This document shows positions 37,683 to 50,218 of a stretch of 64,000 nt of DNA, one piece after another (position 1 is the first letter of the stretch; each line of letters starts with the position of its first letter). A program made the translations under genes and the position numbers. This DNA comes from Liolophura sinensis. Lineage: Eukaryota > Mollusca > Polyplacophora > Chitonida > Chitonidae. Below the pieces are notes generated by a model. It worked only from the letters and a program-made list of their open reading frames with translations. It was not told where the DNA came from and did no database searches. Location of the stretch: contig NC_088301.1 in the NCBI RefSeq assembly GCF_032854445.1, positions 3,164,001-3,228,000 of the forward strand, read 5' to 3'.

Positions 37683-38159
37683 ATGGAACCATCAGGAACA
37701 GGAGAGTATAAAGAGCCGGGGTGTTTACAGCGCCACCATCCCGTCAAGAACCCTGGTGAGTTCTTATCCCTCGTAGCCATAATGATGGTGTGTGTCGGTA
37801 TGCTGCTAACGACAATCGGTTTCGTGATACCCCGGGAGTCAGGATTCGATCCTATGATGACAGCGAGGGACATGGAAAAGATGGAAAACTACTACGCGAG
37901 CTTAGGATACAGGTTGGATATATGTGTGTCCGTGGGTATAGGGTTTGTCGCTACTGGGGGTTTACTGATGTCCGGAATACTGATGAAGGGCATCTGTCTA
38001 GGCGAGTACAATGGCTTACTCAATGAATTTTCCGCACAGGACACTGACGGGAACACAAACGGGCGTACTATAGGTACAATGAAAACTGATTATGGATCTT
38101 CGCATGATACAGACAGGACAGTTCTGACGGAAAACGACGAGCTTTCTACAGACAAATGA
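37683..38159 (+). CDS. TMEM74: TMEM74/neurensin-like two-pass membrane protein
   Basis: The frame encodes 158 residues. A short polar N-terminus (1-26) is followed by a first membrane helix (about 27-49) that ends in IPRE (49-52). Next comes a DPMMTARDMEKMENYYASLG stretch (about 56-75), then RLDIC and a second helix (about 80-102) rich in G and ending GILMKG. The tail (108-158) is acidic and rich in D, T and S. The order hydrophobic helix - (V/I)PRE - DP - AR.ME..E.YA.LG..LD.C - glycine-rich helix is what I recall of the vertebrate TMEM74/TMEM74B C-terminal region, which is related to neurensins. Vertebrate members are longer (roughly 250-300 residues) because of a long N-terminus that is absent here. 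TMEM74 has been linked to lysosomal/autophagic membranes; that role is not visible in the sequence. The ATG is supported by an in-frame TGA at 37650-37652. It appears to be a complete single coding exon. The family call is from memory of the motif order; neurensin proper is the main alternative. Confidence 0.85.
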   Translation: MEPSGTGEYKEPGCLQRHHPVKNPGEFLSLVAIMMVCVGMLLTTIGFVIPRESGFDPMMTARDMEKMENYYASLGYRLDICVSVGIGFVATGGLLMSGILMKGICLGEYNGLLNEFSAQDTDGNTNGRTIGTMKTDYGSSHDTDRTVLTENDELSTDK

Positions 38160-38201
38160 AAGATGATACTAGTGCTACTACTACAGGGGCCTATTTTGTA
38201 C

Positions 38202-38207
38202 AATAAA
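38202..38207 (+). terminator. AATAAA polyadenylation signal of the TMEM74-like gene
   Basis: A canonical AATAAA lies 43 nt after the stop codon of the TMEM74-like frame. It would give a very short 3' UTR. A later signal may be used instead, since the downstream AT-rich DNA has other weak variants. Confidence 0.4.
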
Positions 38208-41200
38208 AATCAGAGATTTCAAGCCGGATATCAACTCAAAGTGGAATCGATACCCAATACTTAGCCTGATTATCATGAATTTCCCCAGAACTCTGTGGAT
38301 GAATTCTCGCAATCTTTCGTCAGGAAAATGTGATTTCAGCCTTTAAAATTGTTCTTGATGTACAAAAAATACCATCCCTTAGATGGATTAGAGCAATTTG
38401 ATATATAATTTTTGCTCCCTTGTCTTTCCTATCGTTAGACTTGCTTAGTAAATACAAGACACATTTGGCGGAAATCATTCCCTTTGAAAACTGGAGAGCA
38501 GTTCATTTTGCGTAAAGCAATTTACCGCGATATGGCTGCTGTGTAAATAAGCGGCGCTAGGCCGTAATCTGTCATTCACCCGTATGAAGCCAATCATTTG
38601 GATTAAAGGGAAATAACTACTCCTTCCCAACCCTCCCATATATTGCGAAAATGTGTTACTGTTTCCCACAACGAATATTAAATAATTATGTTCATTCTGT
38701 TGTCTTGTCGTTATAGTAATTGTATTATGTAAATATATACATATTGTTTCTTCAGTACGTTTCTTTGTTATGGGCGCCTTAGATAAGTTGTGTTTCCGGC
38801 TTAATCTGTATTATTATTATTATTGTTGTTATTATTATTATTATTAACATTATTGAAACTTAATGTTGGCGTTTTATTTTTCGACATGTTTTGGTAACTA
38901 TGTTTCATGTGTGTAAAATACTTAAAGTATGTTGCTTAACAATAGCCAATCTACAAAGCGTTAGATTTTAGAGCAGTGTTGAAGCCTTTAAAGCAATAAC
39001 ACAGACATATTTGTGGATGCACTTTCGAGAAGCACCTGTGGGCTGTGAGACTGAGCTGACCGTCGGCCAAACACGCCTTCCGGTGAATTAAGATCAAATG
39101 ATTATTGAAATTGAAAAATTTGAACCTACCGTTCGATAGTAGACGTATCTCCACACCCTGAATTCAGAATAGGCCCACAATTAATTCACTGACTTGCTTG
39201 GTCTGTGTGTGTTTGATAAGTACTATTTTGCTCAATGGAAGACTTAATTGGGCATAAAATGTCACCCATCACTAAGTTACTCATTTTGCCCGAGAGTGGT
39301 ATTGGTCTTAAGAGTAGACTTTGTCATTCTGGTAAAGGTTTTTTCACGAAAATTTCTATTTGTACAGAAAAGTGCACATTATGGGCCAAATGTTTGGGGG
39401 CAAATTCTGGAGAGAATTGGACAGAAGAAAGTATTTTGTTGTCATTCTATCATTAGTTACGAGCTGAATTCAAACACGGACGGTTAGGCTTTGGTCATTT
39501 CGCAAACGAGCTGTGTAACTATAGTACTGTTAACAGTGAGAGTGATCGGTGGCAGTATCTAGATCACGGACTGAGTGTCTTAACCTGGGGCTAGGGTAGC
39601 ATATTCATCGTCTTGAATTAGATCGCCACTTTTGATATATACACAGTTGCATTCAAAGCGCAACTGAGATACATAGTCTGAGTTTCAGCAAATTATACAT
39701 GCCAGCATGGTACATGTACACGATCAAAACATCGATTTCACCCTTCCTTACCTTACTCCATCATCAGTGAAAACTGCAGGTTGACTGCTTTTCTTTGCAC
39801 TATTCCGTCCTAATTACGCAGTTTATATACTTTCTTAAGTTCTTTCAAATTGGTGGTTTGTTTTAAATGTCCTTTTGGGAATTGGCATCGCAAGTATTGA
39901 CCCGGAAAGTTCATTCAGGTTGATAGCTGATATACGAATGTCTGTTTTCACTAATAAATCTGTACAACTATTTAAATAATTACTCTACTCAAAGATGATT
40001 TTCTATCACCGTAAAAGGTGAACAAAAATAGCTTGCATTGTCAAGAATGCACAATTCGCCATGGACTGTGAAATGTACTCACGAACATCCAAGAGAAGGT
40101 ACGAAAGTCACTATACGCCATCGCCCGAGGCACGGATTTATTACCTCATTTCAAAAATTGGACATGGTCCGTTCTCACAAAGTGTTCCACATTATGCCTT
40201 AAAATGTTATCACGACTGTTAATTCCGAAGCCGTTTGTTAAAAACTTCTCGACAGAGAGCTTGTGATGCCTGACTGCGTCACATTTACTTTCTGGGTCAG
40301 TAAGCTCATACCGCCTGAACCGTGAAATGTACGAGTGCGTGGGTTGGACTGAAAGTTGTATTACTTAAAAAAACGTACCCACATGCTACCATCAACAAGA
40401 ACATTTCAGTTCACACGTAATAAGTAAGTTGGAGAACAGAGGAAATCGATGTATGAAAATGTCTGGTAAAATTATAACGGGAACTTAGCGTATATCATCA
40501 AAAAAGAACGACATTCAAAGACTCTTAGCTATGCATGCACACTTACCTCGCTTTCCACGTATACGTAGTTTGCCTAATCCATCCCAAAGGTAATGGGTGT
40601 CATAAATAATTTAACCTTTTGATTACTTGTAGACAAGTCTACTGAAAACAGCATTAAATATTTAGTGTATGAAATACACAACTCCGACGGTATAACTAGC
40701 GGCAAACATACATGAAACTGCACAGTAGCCTGCTGTCTCCTATTGATAGAACATGCACCCGACCTTTAAACCGGACAGACTGAAAAACTCAAGTGTGGCG
40801 AGCCGTAACATGGGATTTCGACTTTGGCTCCTGCTGTTGTCACAATAAAGGCTCTTCCCTGGAGGAGAAATTTCTTCCATTCTTAACTCTGCACCGTCGA
40901 CTGGGTTTTCAATCTATTAACCCGCCAGCTAGCCAAAAGTTAACAATTTACTCGCTGACTAGAAGTTTCAATAAAAAATCTCTTTATCATGTAGTTGTCA
41001 TGTGCTCTACATCATGGAAGACAAACACGGCTTTTGAGATAGCTCAATGCTGTTAAGGTGTTCAACAGCTCTGCTTTAGGCTTTTTAAGGGGTAGACTTA
41101 ACTCATAACTACAGCAAGCATTATTCTGAGTGGATGAAAGCAATAGATGGAAACTATTTATTGATTAAACTTCGTTGAAATGTTAACGAAGTCTTGAACT

Positions 41201-41450
41201 GTTTGGTTTCTAAGGTGTGCTGTGCGTTCACTGGTGTTTTTTTCTTGTTGTTATATGCAAGGCAATAGCAAATATTCCAGATTAGATTATGCATAAAGCG
41301 TGACAAGTTGGGTTCTGTGTTTGCCACCCATCAAGTCCATATGAATAAACGTTTAGCACGCTGTTACTGGGAGGGTCGAGAGTCATGTCAACCAACATTG
41401 AACAGCGTGTTTTACGATAAACGGAAGTGTGGAAGAATAGACGCCTGAGC
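38208..41450. other. Downstream flank of the TMEM74-like gene; no other gene seen
   Basis: Unique AT-rich DNA containing the (ATT)n tract. It may include a longer 3' UTR. Confidence 0.5.
38808..38856. repeat. (ATT)n microsatellite
   Basis: About 14 copies of the trinucleotide ATT with a few GTT/AAC interruptions. Confidence 0.9.
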
Positions 41451-41528
41451 CAACTTGTACGAAGCCCACTTAACGCTACGAGCACATAACTACGTGCTCG
41501 TAACGTTAAGAATGCTTCGTACAAGTTG
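41451..41528. repeat. Near-perfect inverted repeat / hairpin, 35-nt arms and 8-nt loop
   Basis: The left arm (41451-41485) starts 'caacttgtacgaagc' and the right arm (41494-41528) ends 'gcttcgtacaagttg'. The arms pair over 35 positions with one single mismatch and one 3x3 internal loop. The loop is ATAACTAC. Size and shape resemble a microRNA precursor, but a foldback transposon remnant or the product of a palindromic replication error is also possible. No known mature microRNA was recognised. Confidence 0.85.
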
Positions 41529-42129
41529 ACGATGGTCGAAGTGGACACTGCAGTGATATGACCGACACTGTATTGAAACCGACACAAAATTCCAACCATG
41601 TGAAGACGCAAAGCTATTAAGAAGTCAAAATCCCAAGACGTGAATCAAATCTGCCCCTCACCCTTTCTTGTCGGTGAAAAACATACAGCCACATTCGTCT
41701 TCCGTACTAAACAGGACTCATTTCGTACTCTTGATGCTAAAAGCATGGGCTGTCCAATGAGAACACTGCACAACACTGGTGACATTGTTGTGAGCTTCAG
41801 AAAACTCGGCCAAGTCAAGAGTTAACAGTCCTTCCAAACTCACGGGTGACCTTTATATAGAGACTATACCTGGCTGACTACTCTACAGCTGAATTCAACT
41901 AACTACACGGCTTCTACCCCCTGCTGGTACATACTGTAAGATGGAATACATACTCAGCTGGAGTGAGAACTGCCCTCAATAAAGGCGAATCGTCTTAGTT
42001 GTTAGGTTTCTTTGCTTACAGATCAACGGTGTCCTCAGCATTTATTGGTGTAAACAATAGTGAGGAGTTTAGTTGGATTTTTACATGGATGACTTAAATA
42101 CTTATGCCCAACGATACTACAGCTTCTGC
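41529..42129. other. No gene seen
   Basis: Unique DNA between the hairpin and the degenerate GATGGTGATG repeat. Confidence 0.55.
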
Positions 42130-42430
42130 TTTCGGGTTTAATTCTGATGGCTATACGGCGATATATTAGTCCCTTCTTTTGGTAGTAAGGAGATATGTTT
42201 ATGGTTTCTGATGGTGATGAAGAGTTACGATGCTGAATTCGATTGTCACAAAGAGATAGTTGATGATTTATGATGGTGATGAGGAGATATGGCCATTGTT
42301 TCTGATGATGGGTAGATATGTTCATCATTTTCCATGGTTATAAGAAGATATGCTGATTGCGATTGATGGTGATGAGGAGATATGTTAATAGTTTGTGATG
42401 GTGATGAAGAGATATCTCGGTGGTTTCTGC
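42130..42430. repeat. Degenerate repeat (GATGGTGATGAGGAGATATG)
   Basis: The word 'gatggtgatgaggagatatg' recurs about every 50 bp with changes, at about 42210, 42270, 42305 (variant), 42366 and 42398. Confidence 0.7.
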
Positions 42431-42477
42431 TTTTGTACAAGTAGATATTTTGATGTTGGAGCATGTAGCGATGTATA

Positions 42478-42701
42478 TTTATTTATTTATTTGATTGGTG
42501 GTTTGTGCCGTACTCAACAATATTTCAATATACGATGGCGACCAGCATTATGATGGAAGGAAACCGGGAAGAAACCGGAGAGAGCCCGGGAATAACCCAC
42601 GGCCCTCCGCAGGCTGCTGACAGTCCAACCGATATACGGTCGGTGAGAAATCCAGCATCAGCTGGACTTGAACTCACAGTGATAGCATTGGTGACAAATC
42701 C
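42478..42701 (-). mobile_element. Family A SINE, head truncated
   Basis: The minus strand begins at the B-box region ('gtgagttcaagtccagctga'), has the GC-rich block with a small internal duplication ('cccgggctctctccggtttc'), the shared 3' end and (AAAT)n. Confidence 0.88.
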
Positions 42702-44082
42702 CTCCCCCTCCCCCCCCCTTCCTCCCCCAACACACAAACCTTTTAGTGCAGCTGTGGTAATCAAATACCTTAAACTTAGAACACAGCTTGTGCGGCATTC
42801 GTGAAAATGTGGTTGTCCTAAAAGAGCGTGTCTTCAATGGAAAGCACTCTTACCCAGAACCGGTCTTGAACAGTGACATTATGCGTTCGACGAAACTGGA
42901 GCTATCTAAAGTTCACTGGACTCCACTTTCGTCCACCAGCTTGGTGTGATTATCTCTACATCACATGTGGAAAAGGCGTCAGTAACGTCAGGAACATTAT
43001 TGTGAAGAGGCTCTATATTGCTCTCTCCCCAAGTGAATGGTGCGTATGATATAAAACCATGCTCTATACATCAGCTGACACTTATCTCATACTATAGGCA
43101 ACGTCGAAAACGTAAACACCAATCAAGTGTTACGAAGGAACGTCTCCGAATCACACTGCTGCGCGCAGAAACACGTGTGGTTGTGACTTACATTTCCTGA
43201 CAACAAACGTACTATAGTCTATTTTTTTTAGTCAACACAAGGTCTACGCATTGATATGTTGGGAGTCCATATTCCTGAAAAGAAAATGATGTTAGAACAC
43301 TTTTTCTAATTTATAAACTCTATGAGCAGTGTTTCGACACCAAGAAGTCATTGTCTCGGGTGACGTCATAATTATCAAAAAAAAACAGTGGCCTTTATCG
43401 CTGAGAAATCACGCCAGAACTTTCACCTGACGGTCTTTTCAATGTTACCGGGTTTGTACCACTAAGCACAAAATGTACAAACTTACCGATTGTGTAGCTA
43501 AGTGGCAGTATGTTTGTTTGTCTATTCACACACCAATGTAAAGTTCGATGTGCCAGCTTTCGACCGAACGTCTTATGGTTGAGATTGAACTATTTTTCGG
43601 TGTTTGTGTCCAGTTTTGTGAAGTTGGGTCTTCTGTCCATGGCACTGAAGTTATGTACCTTGTTGTATAAATTAGGTATAAGTGGCATTGGGACGATTCT
43701 CCCACCAGTGGGGAGCAAGATAAGAGCGGCGACCTTAGTATTGGAGAGAGGTGACTAAAGGTTATTCGTGACCAGTGAAACGTGATCGCTTGTAAGTTTA
43801 CCTCAGTTACGCTTTTATTTCACCTGTTCACGTAAATGCTTAAATAGTAACCAGCGCCATATGGTTGAAGCAGAATTAGGTAACAGAAAATGCAGTGGTA
43901 TTAACCTCACAGAATAAAGACATAAAGATTCCACTAGTCCTCATTTTTGTTTATGCTTTCAAATTAATGAGCACAGATCACTGCAAATGCTCCATGGCAT
44001 CAGCTGATACGCCTCCTAGAATTAGACTAAAATGTTACGATGTTAATTAACATTATGGCCCTGACCTGCTTGCGCTTTATTT
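42702..44082. other. No gene seen
   Basis: It begins with a C-rich tract (about 42699-42728). An 82-codon chance frame lies at 43510-43758 without a motif. Confidence 0.55.
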
Positions 44083-44372
44083 TGTTTTTTTTTTTTTTGT
44101 TTTTTTTTTTTTTGATTGGTGTTTTTACGCCGTGCTCAAGAATATTTCACTTATACTACGGCAGCCAGCATTATGGTGGGTGGAAACCGGACAGAGCTCG
44201 GGGGAAACCCACGACCATCCGCAGGTTGCCGTCAGACCTTCCCACTTACGGCCAGAAAGGAAGCCAGCATGAGCTGGCTTGAACTCACAGCGACCGCATT
44301 GGTGAGAGACTCCTGGGTCATTACGCTGCGCTAGCGCGCTAGCGCGCTAGCCAACTGAGCCACGGAGGCCCC
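44083..44372 (-). mobile_element. Family A SINE, full length, with expanded A-box region
   Basis: The copy is very similar to the one at 31271, with a long A tail interrupted by one C. The tRNA-like head contains an extra 10-bp 'gctagcgcgc' unit, so 'gcgctagc' words are stacked at 44327-44351. Its B-box 'gagttcaagcc' has one base less than the best form. No clear target-site duplication was found. Confidence 0.93.
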
Positions 44373-47110
44373 TTTTTTTCGTCTTCAATTAGGACAAATG
44401 AACACAGAAATGTCAGGACGGCCTGGCCTTCCGATATTATCCACACCCAACCAACACCCCTCACCCCTCCCCACCCCCATCTATCTCCCTCCCTCGTCTT
44501 CCTTAATACAGTTCTGTAACCAACCCTCATCTGTAACCCAGTGATAACCCAAACCCCTTAATCCCCAGTTCAAGGTCCACAGCTGTATCAGACGACTTCA
44601 CCTCGTGCTGTTGAGAGGCAGACCGGATGATGACTTTTCGCAGCACTCTTTGAAACAAAACCTTGGAGGTCTCCCAAATACAAATGTGTTGACGTTGGCT
44701 GTTGTTAGAACATCAAAGGTGTGTCAAGAGAATTAGCGGGGTACGACATGAAATCGTTTAATGGGTGGGTCCCAAGATTTGTTGACAATCTTGCTTACAA
44801 CCTTTAAGGCCAGTAGAGTGATAAAAGTGCCTCTGATGTGCCTTTATTGAAAGTGACTAGCATGATAGAATATCGTTGCTCAATACATGCACGCGTGATA
44901 TTTCCCACCGAGTGATACACTTGAAATGAAAAGTCCACTTAACACCAATTAAATACTGGGTGGTTTTCATTATCCACAAGTTTTCATTAAGAGCCAGATA
45001 GAGGGACGTCGTTACAAAACCCTACGGCTTTACGCCCAAATCTATCGTTGTGTCCATAGATTCCCAGAGAAGGCTGGTTTCGTCGAAAGTGCGAAAACTC
45101 TTTTATGCAAGTGAACTGTGTTTCTTACAGCGATGCCCTTCATTTCGCGACTAATACAACTGTACGTACTGGTGACAGCATTTATGTCTTTGTTAACATA
45201 GTTGAAGTGAACGGTGTATACAATTTTCTTATTTGATCTACAGTTGAATTATCTAATAGAAAAGACAACACTAGACGAAATTTATGTACACGCCTGTAAA
45301 GTATCGTACATAAAGTTTGAAAACACACCTTTTATTTTTGTAATGCAGCATAACAGATAAGGCGAGGGTTAGTTCTATAACCCGATAACGCAGATATTTT
45401 CTCTGAGGCCACGCGTACCCTTTTAACCGTATGAGAGTGACAGGACATCTTGTGTCTTCATAAGGAGCAAGTCTAACAAACAGGTTCAGCTAAACTACCG
45501 TGATAGGTAAACATTATAATCTGGGTTTTACTGTGATTTTGTAACACGTCAAGCTAATACATATCCTTCTAAAGGATAGCACAACTGAAGCTTCAAACAT
45601 CTGAAAGTTCCATTTCTGACATATTGTATACGTTATAGTTAATGAAACAGAGGATAAGGTGTTAATGCAACCATACTGTCCAACTTATTTTCCACAAACA
45701 TTATTTAGCTGTAGTTTCGATGTTTAATGATTAGGGTTGCGGCAGACGGTGACGGTCTAATCTCCTCATTTACATGCACCGATTCACAGTAGAGATACTA
45801 ATATAAATCTGTAATTGAAGAAAATGAATGACTGATTAAAATTTGTACGAAAATGGAAATTAAATTAATTACGTCACATTGTCTCCCCAAGGTGTTGGGA
45901 ACAAGCTCACACAATATGCTCGACAAACTCGGGATAAACCTGGGTGTGGGGTCACGTAGTAGTACAAGAACAACAACAACACTTGTCCTGTCCTAGACCC
46001 CTGCCCGCTCTCCAACATAATGTCTTACTCAGCTATCTCACCAGCATATCATTTAATTGTTAGTTGCTAAACTTAACAAAACACCCATATTTCCTTACAT
46101 GGCCTCACGTTTAGGTCTTTTCCCAAGTACTTAAAGTTTAGCTTTGTCTCCAATTTTTTAAAACCTACGGACACCTCTCAGGTGTACACAGCATGTTGTC
46201 TACAACTTCACGGGACAATTTCGTCATTCACATCTATCTTATATACAGTTCAGGAAAATTATTTTTTTCATAATACACATATAACTGAATACTTAGCAAC
46301 GAACAAAGATACCTTACTCTTCCGACGGAGATGTAGATGTTGTCACGTCATAATGTTCAACGCACTTTTGTGGAAAAATACCTGATATCCTTTAAGACTG
46401 CCATTAAATGTCCAATAATTTTCCAGGTGTTCTGAACGGGTTAATTGTCTACTCACTTTAATACAGTGGCACTGCGTGTGAAACATATATCATGTTTACC
46501 CAAGTTTCATTAGTAAGGTAGGGTGATGCTCAATGACCATAGCACTAACATTAATGTCATTTGGTACATGGTACTAACCAACATCTGTCATACTGCATAA
46601 ACAGAAATGAATGTTAACAAGCATACCCCTTTGTCACAATCGCAAGAAAAAAAATCTCTCAACACTGAGAATGGTAGTTGGAGATTAGGTGCTAAAGATC
46701 AGAACGGGTCGCGTTGCATGCCTTATTTGTATTGTGAGGCCCATGAAAGAGGTCCAGTGAAACCGATGTGGATATAGGCCTCGGCTAGAACTCTGGATAA
46801 CGAGATCACACAAGCCAGCTTTTGTGGCCTAATCTGAGATCAACAGAATACATTCGTGACCGAATTCCACAGCCGAAACACCACAGGGAGTTCACTGGAC
46901 ACGCTGGTCGGTAGATAAGCGGTTATTTCCCCTGACCCAAGGCCTCTTTAAGCTTGGAATATCTCTTTTCATTGTATCCATCACAAGCTGCAGTAGACCG
47001 GATAACGTTTGAGACAGAATGGGTGGCCTGTGTATACTGGGTATAGATACGTTACGCTGCATGTTATCACCCAAGCTTCGTAATTATTGCGTAACCTACA
47101 CTGTTAAGGT
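44373..47110. other. No gene seen
   Basis: A C/T-rich part (about 44440-44500) is followed by unique DNA. A 60-codon minus-strand frame at 46892-47074 has fairly balanced composition but no recognised domain. Confidence 0.5.
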
Positions 47111-47703
47111 CACACGATTAACTGCCCGCATTCTGTACAGACACACGACTAACTGCCCGTATTCTGTACAGACACACAACTAACTGCCTGTATTCTGGAC
47201 CGACACACGATTAACTGCCTGTATTCTGTACAGACACACAACTAACTGCCTGTATTCTGTACCGACACACGATTAACTGCCTGTATTCTGTACAGACACA
47301 CAACTAACTGCCTGTATTCTGGACCGACATACGATTAACTGCCTGTATTCTGTACAGACACACAACTAACTGCCTGTATTCTGTACTTACACACGATTAA
47401 CTGCCTGTATTCTGTACAGACACACAACTAACTGCCTGTATTCTGTACAGACACACAACTAACTGCCTGTATTCTGGACCAACATACGATTGACTGCCTG
47501 TATTCTGTACCAACACACGACTAACTGCCCGCATTCTGTACAGACACACGACTAACTGCCCGTTTTCTATACACTCGATTAGCTGCCCACGTTCTGTACA
47601 GTCACACGATTAAGTGTCCGCTTTCTGTAGAGACACACGACTAACTGCCCGTTTTCTATACACTCGATTTACTGCCCGCATTTTGTACTGACACACGATT
47701 AAC
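47111..47703. repeat. 31-bp minisatellite, about 19 units, partly in 62-bp dimers
   Basis: Units read 'acacgattaactgcctgtat' + 'tctgtacagac'. Between about 47190 and 47420 two unit types alternate (cgattaac...tacagac and caactaac...gaccgac or variants), which makes a 62-bp higher-order unit. The last units are shorter (actcgatt). Confidence 0.93.
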
Positions 47704-50101
47704 ATGTGAATTATCACAATTTGAATGAAAAATATTCCCTAAGTGCGGCCATGGCTTTATACAAATGAGTCGCTCTACACTTGTTGGGGGTCAATTAAAA
47801 GAAAAAAAAGAAAACTCTCACACCAGCTTTGTTGTGAATGAAAGCCCGTTGCTCATAGACTATAGAGGAACTAGTTTTGATCGTATGCGCTTATTTATTA
47901 ACAAGTTATAGGGCTGCAAAGATAGAAAAAAAGAGGAAAAGCCACATGTGTACCTCTCTCTGAGTCTGCGGTCGGTTAGCCATTGAGAAAGTAGAATTAC
48001 GAAAAATCCCCTTGCATGTCTGATTTGAGTTGCGCGTTGGATTTTCATCAATATCAGTATGTTCACTGATCGCAATCATATCATGATAATTAAATTCTTT
48101 ACACCTGCCTTTTTCTTAGAGTAAGACCTGATAGCAACAATACGGCTGTGACAGAAGAGAGCGTTGAACGTACTAGTCATAGGTCATGTCACGATAGAAT
48201 GACTGACAAATATCGCGTTAACTTATTTCAGCTTTTTGGAAGGATCACGAAATGGACAGAATCAGCAGCGCAATGGCAAACCCTTCCCGCCTAAAGACAT
48301 TCTGACCCTACATGTGTAGCTTATTTTTGACTCTTGTCGTTGGCATGACGCTTTTTGGACAAACTGGTAAGTAACAAGAATTAAATTACTACACAATCCG
48401 ACCATAGTCGCCACTGCATGGTAAATAATACCCCGCTCTGAGGTGAAGTATAGGCCTATGCAAAACTTACAGCAGACTAAGCGTGGTTTGTATGTAAAAT
48501 TGTCTAAGAGACAATGAATCGGTGTGGTGAACGGTGTGGAAACGATCTTCGCCAGGGATAGTCTCAGAATATAAGCACATTTTATTGTCTACTTCTAAGT
48601 TACACATGCGCAATTCGGGCAATCGTGTCCACGATTCGCCGCAAAACTGAAATTTGAAGAAGCACCGATCAGATTGTACTGTCACAGGGACATTTTAGGT
48701 TACTGATACATTATAAATTTCCGCACTGCCATTTTGCATCTATATCAAAATTTTGTTTGTTTTGGATAGAACTGAACATTCTTTGCCCAGTGTTATTACC
48801 CACCCAACTGTTACCAAGGTAACAAAATGATAGAGTTTCACTTCCAGCAACCAAGGCCAAAAAAAAAAAATATGGTGATCATGCTAGGCTGATAAGTTGT
48901 GATGAAAAGTGCAGGCTGCATATGATATAGCAATGTGCCATGCGAAATGATGTGAAACGATGTGTAGCCCTGACATTGATTGTAAAATATGCCCAATGAG
49001 TTGAAACTACTGTGCACAGTACGTATTTTGCTCAAAAGACAGACGATAAAAGATACGCCTAAGCCTCGTTTTGACAATGTGTAGGCGGACAGCTGTCAAT
49101 CTCCGCTAAAGCCGCAATGATCAGGAATGACCGACTTGGGGACAAAGGTCACGGGGTTAAGCCGGGTTAATATGGGCTGTGCGGCAGCTGTTTGAGCCAC
49201 GCCTTCCCGCCAAAGATCACAGAAGACAACCCCGTACGGGGAACGACCTGTTCTATACGGACCTGCTTACTCTGTGAGCTGGCTGTAAAGGTTGGCTTCG
49301 GGTAGCGACACGTGGTACGACCGGACCCAAAAAGCACAGTTTACTTATGACATACTGATTCACGGTTAACTTTATAGTGCACTGAAAAGTTTGAGCACAG
49401 CCTTTCCTTACCTTTCGAAGAAAGATAAGTATATGTATAAAATACTTTCTTCAAATAATATAAACTGACCTGCTGAATTTAACACAGACATATTTATTTT
49501 TTTTCCAGTGAAGCTGGAATATATTATATCATTGCAACATATGATTATGTTATTAACAGCACAATGCCCCGTTACACAAACAAAAGTATTTTCGCGGGCT
49601 AATACACTGAGTTTGTTATACCTGACTTATAAGTTTGTAGTAATAACATAATCTATTTTGCATATCACTTCGTACGTGTAGAATGTCCTTAGAGAACTCT
49701 GCAGATGTTACAAATATCTGTCATGATTAAAACTTAACTACAACTGCTTGCAGTTTTACGGCACCCAAGCAGTCTTTGCGTACGGTTCTCAACTTCTGCT
49801 TCAGTATAGAGACATGACGATGACAATATTTTAAGACACACAGTCGTGTAAGTGATGTGAGCTTCAGCGATGACATATGGTGGAGCTGTTTTTCCTACCG
49901 AATTATATAGACAAATAGCAAAGATCACAATTACAACAACAACACTACTCTAAACATTGCAACCCTAAAATTCGTAGCACTGGTATCACGTCATTGTCTC
50001 TTATTTGAGCCAATATATACATGTATTAGCAATTATCACCCAGAACGATATTCGTTCTCCATTGCTCGAGAGCGCCTCTATATGCACATAGTATAGGTGG
50101 A
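47704..50101. other. No gene seen
   Basis: A GC-richer patch (about 49090-49330) holds a 'cccgtacgggg' palindrome but no clear frame. The rest is AT-rich. Confidence 0.5.
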
Positions 50102-50218
50102 TTTCCACCCGAGACCTGACGGGCTTCCTAATGCCGTGATGCTGGCCGCCGTCATATGAGGGAAATATTTCTTGAGTACAGTTTAAAACACCAATCAATG
50201 AAATGAATAGATGAATGC
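50102..50218 (+). mobile_element. Family A SINE, 5'-truncated
   Basis: It carries 'gtgatgctggccgccgtcat', 'gaaatatttcttgagtacag', 'taaaacaccaatcaatgaaa' and a GAATA-rich tail. Confidence 0.85.
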
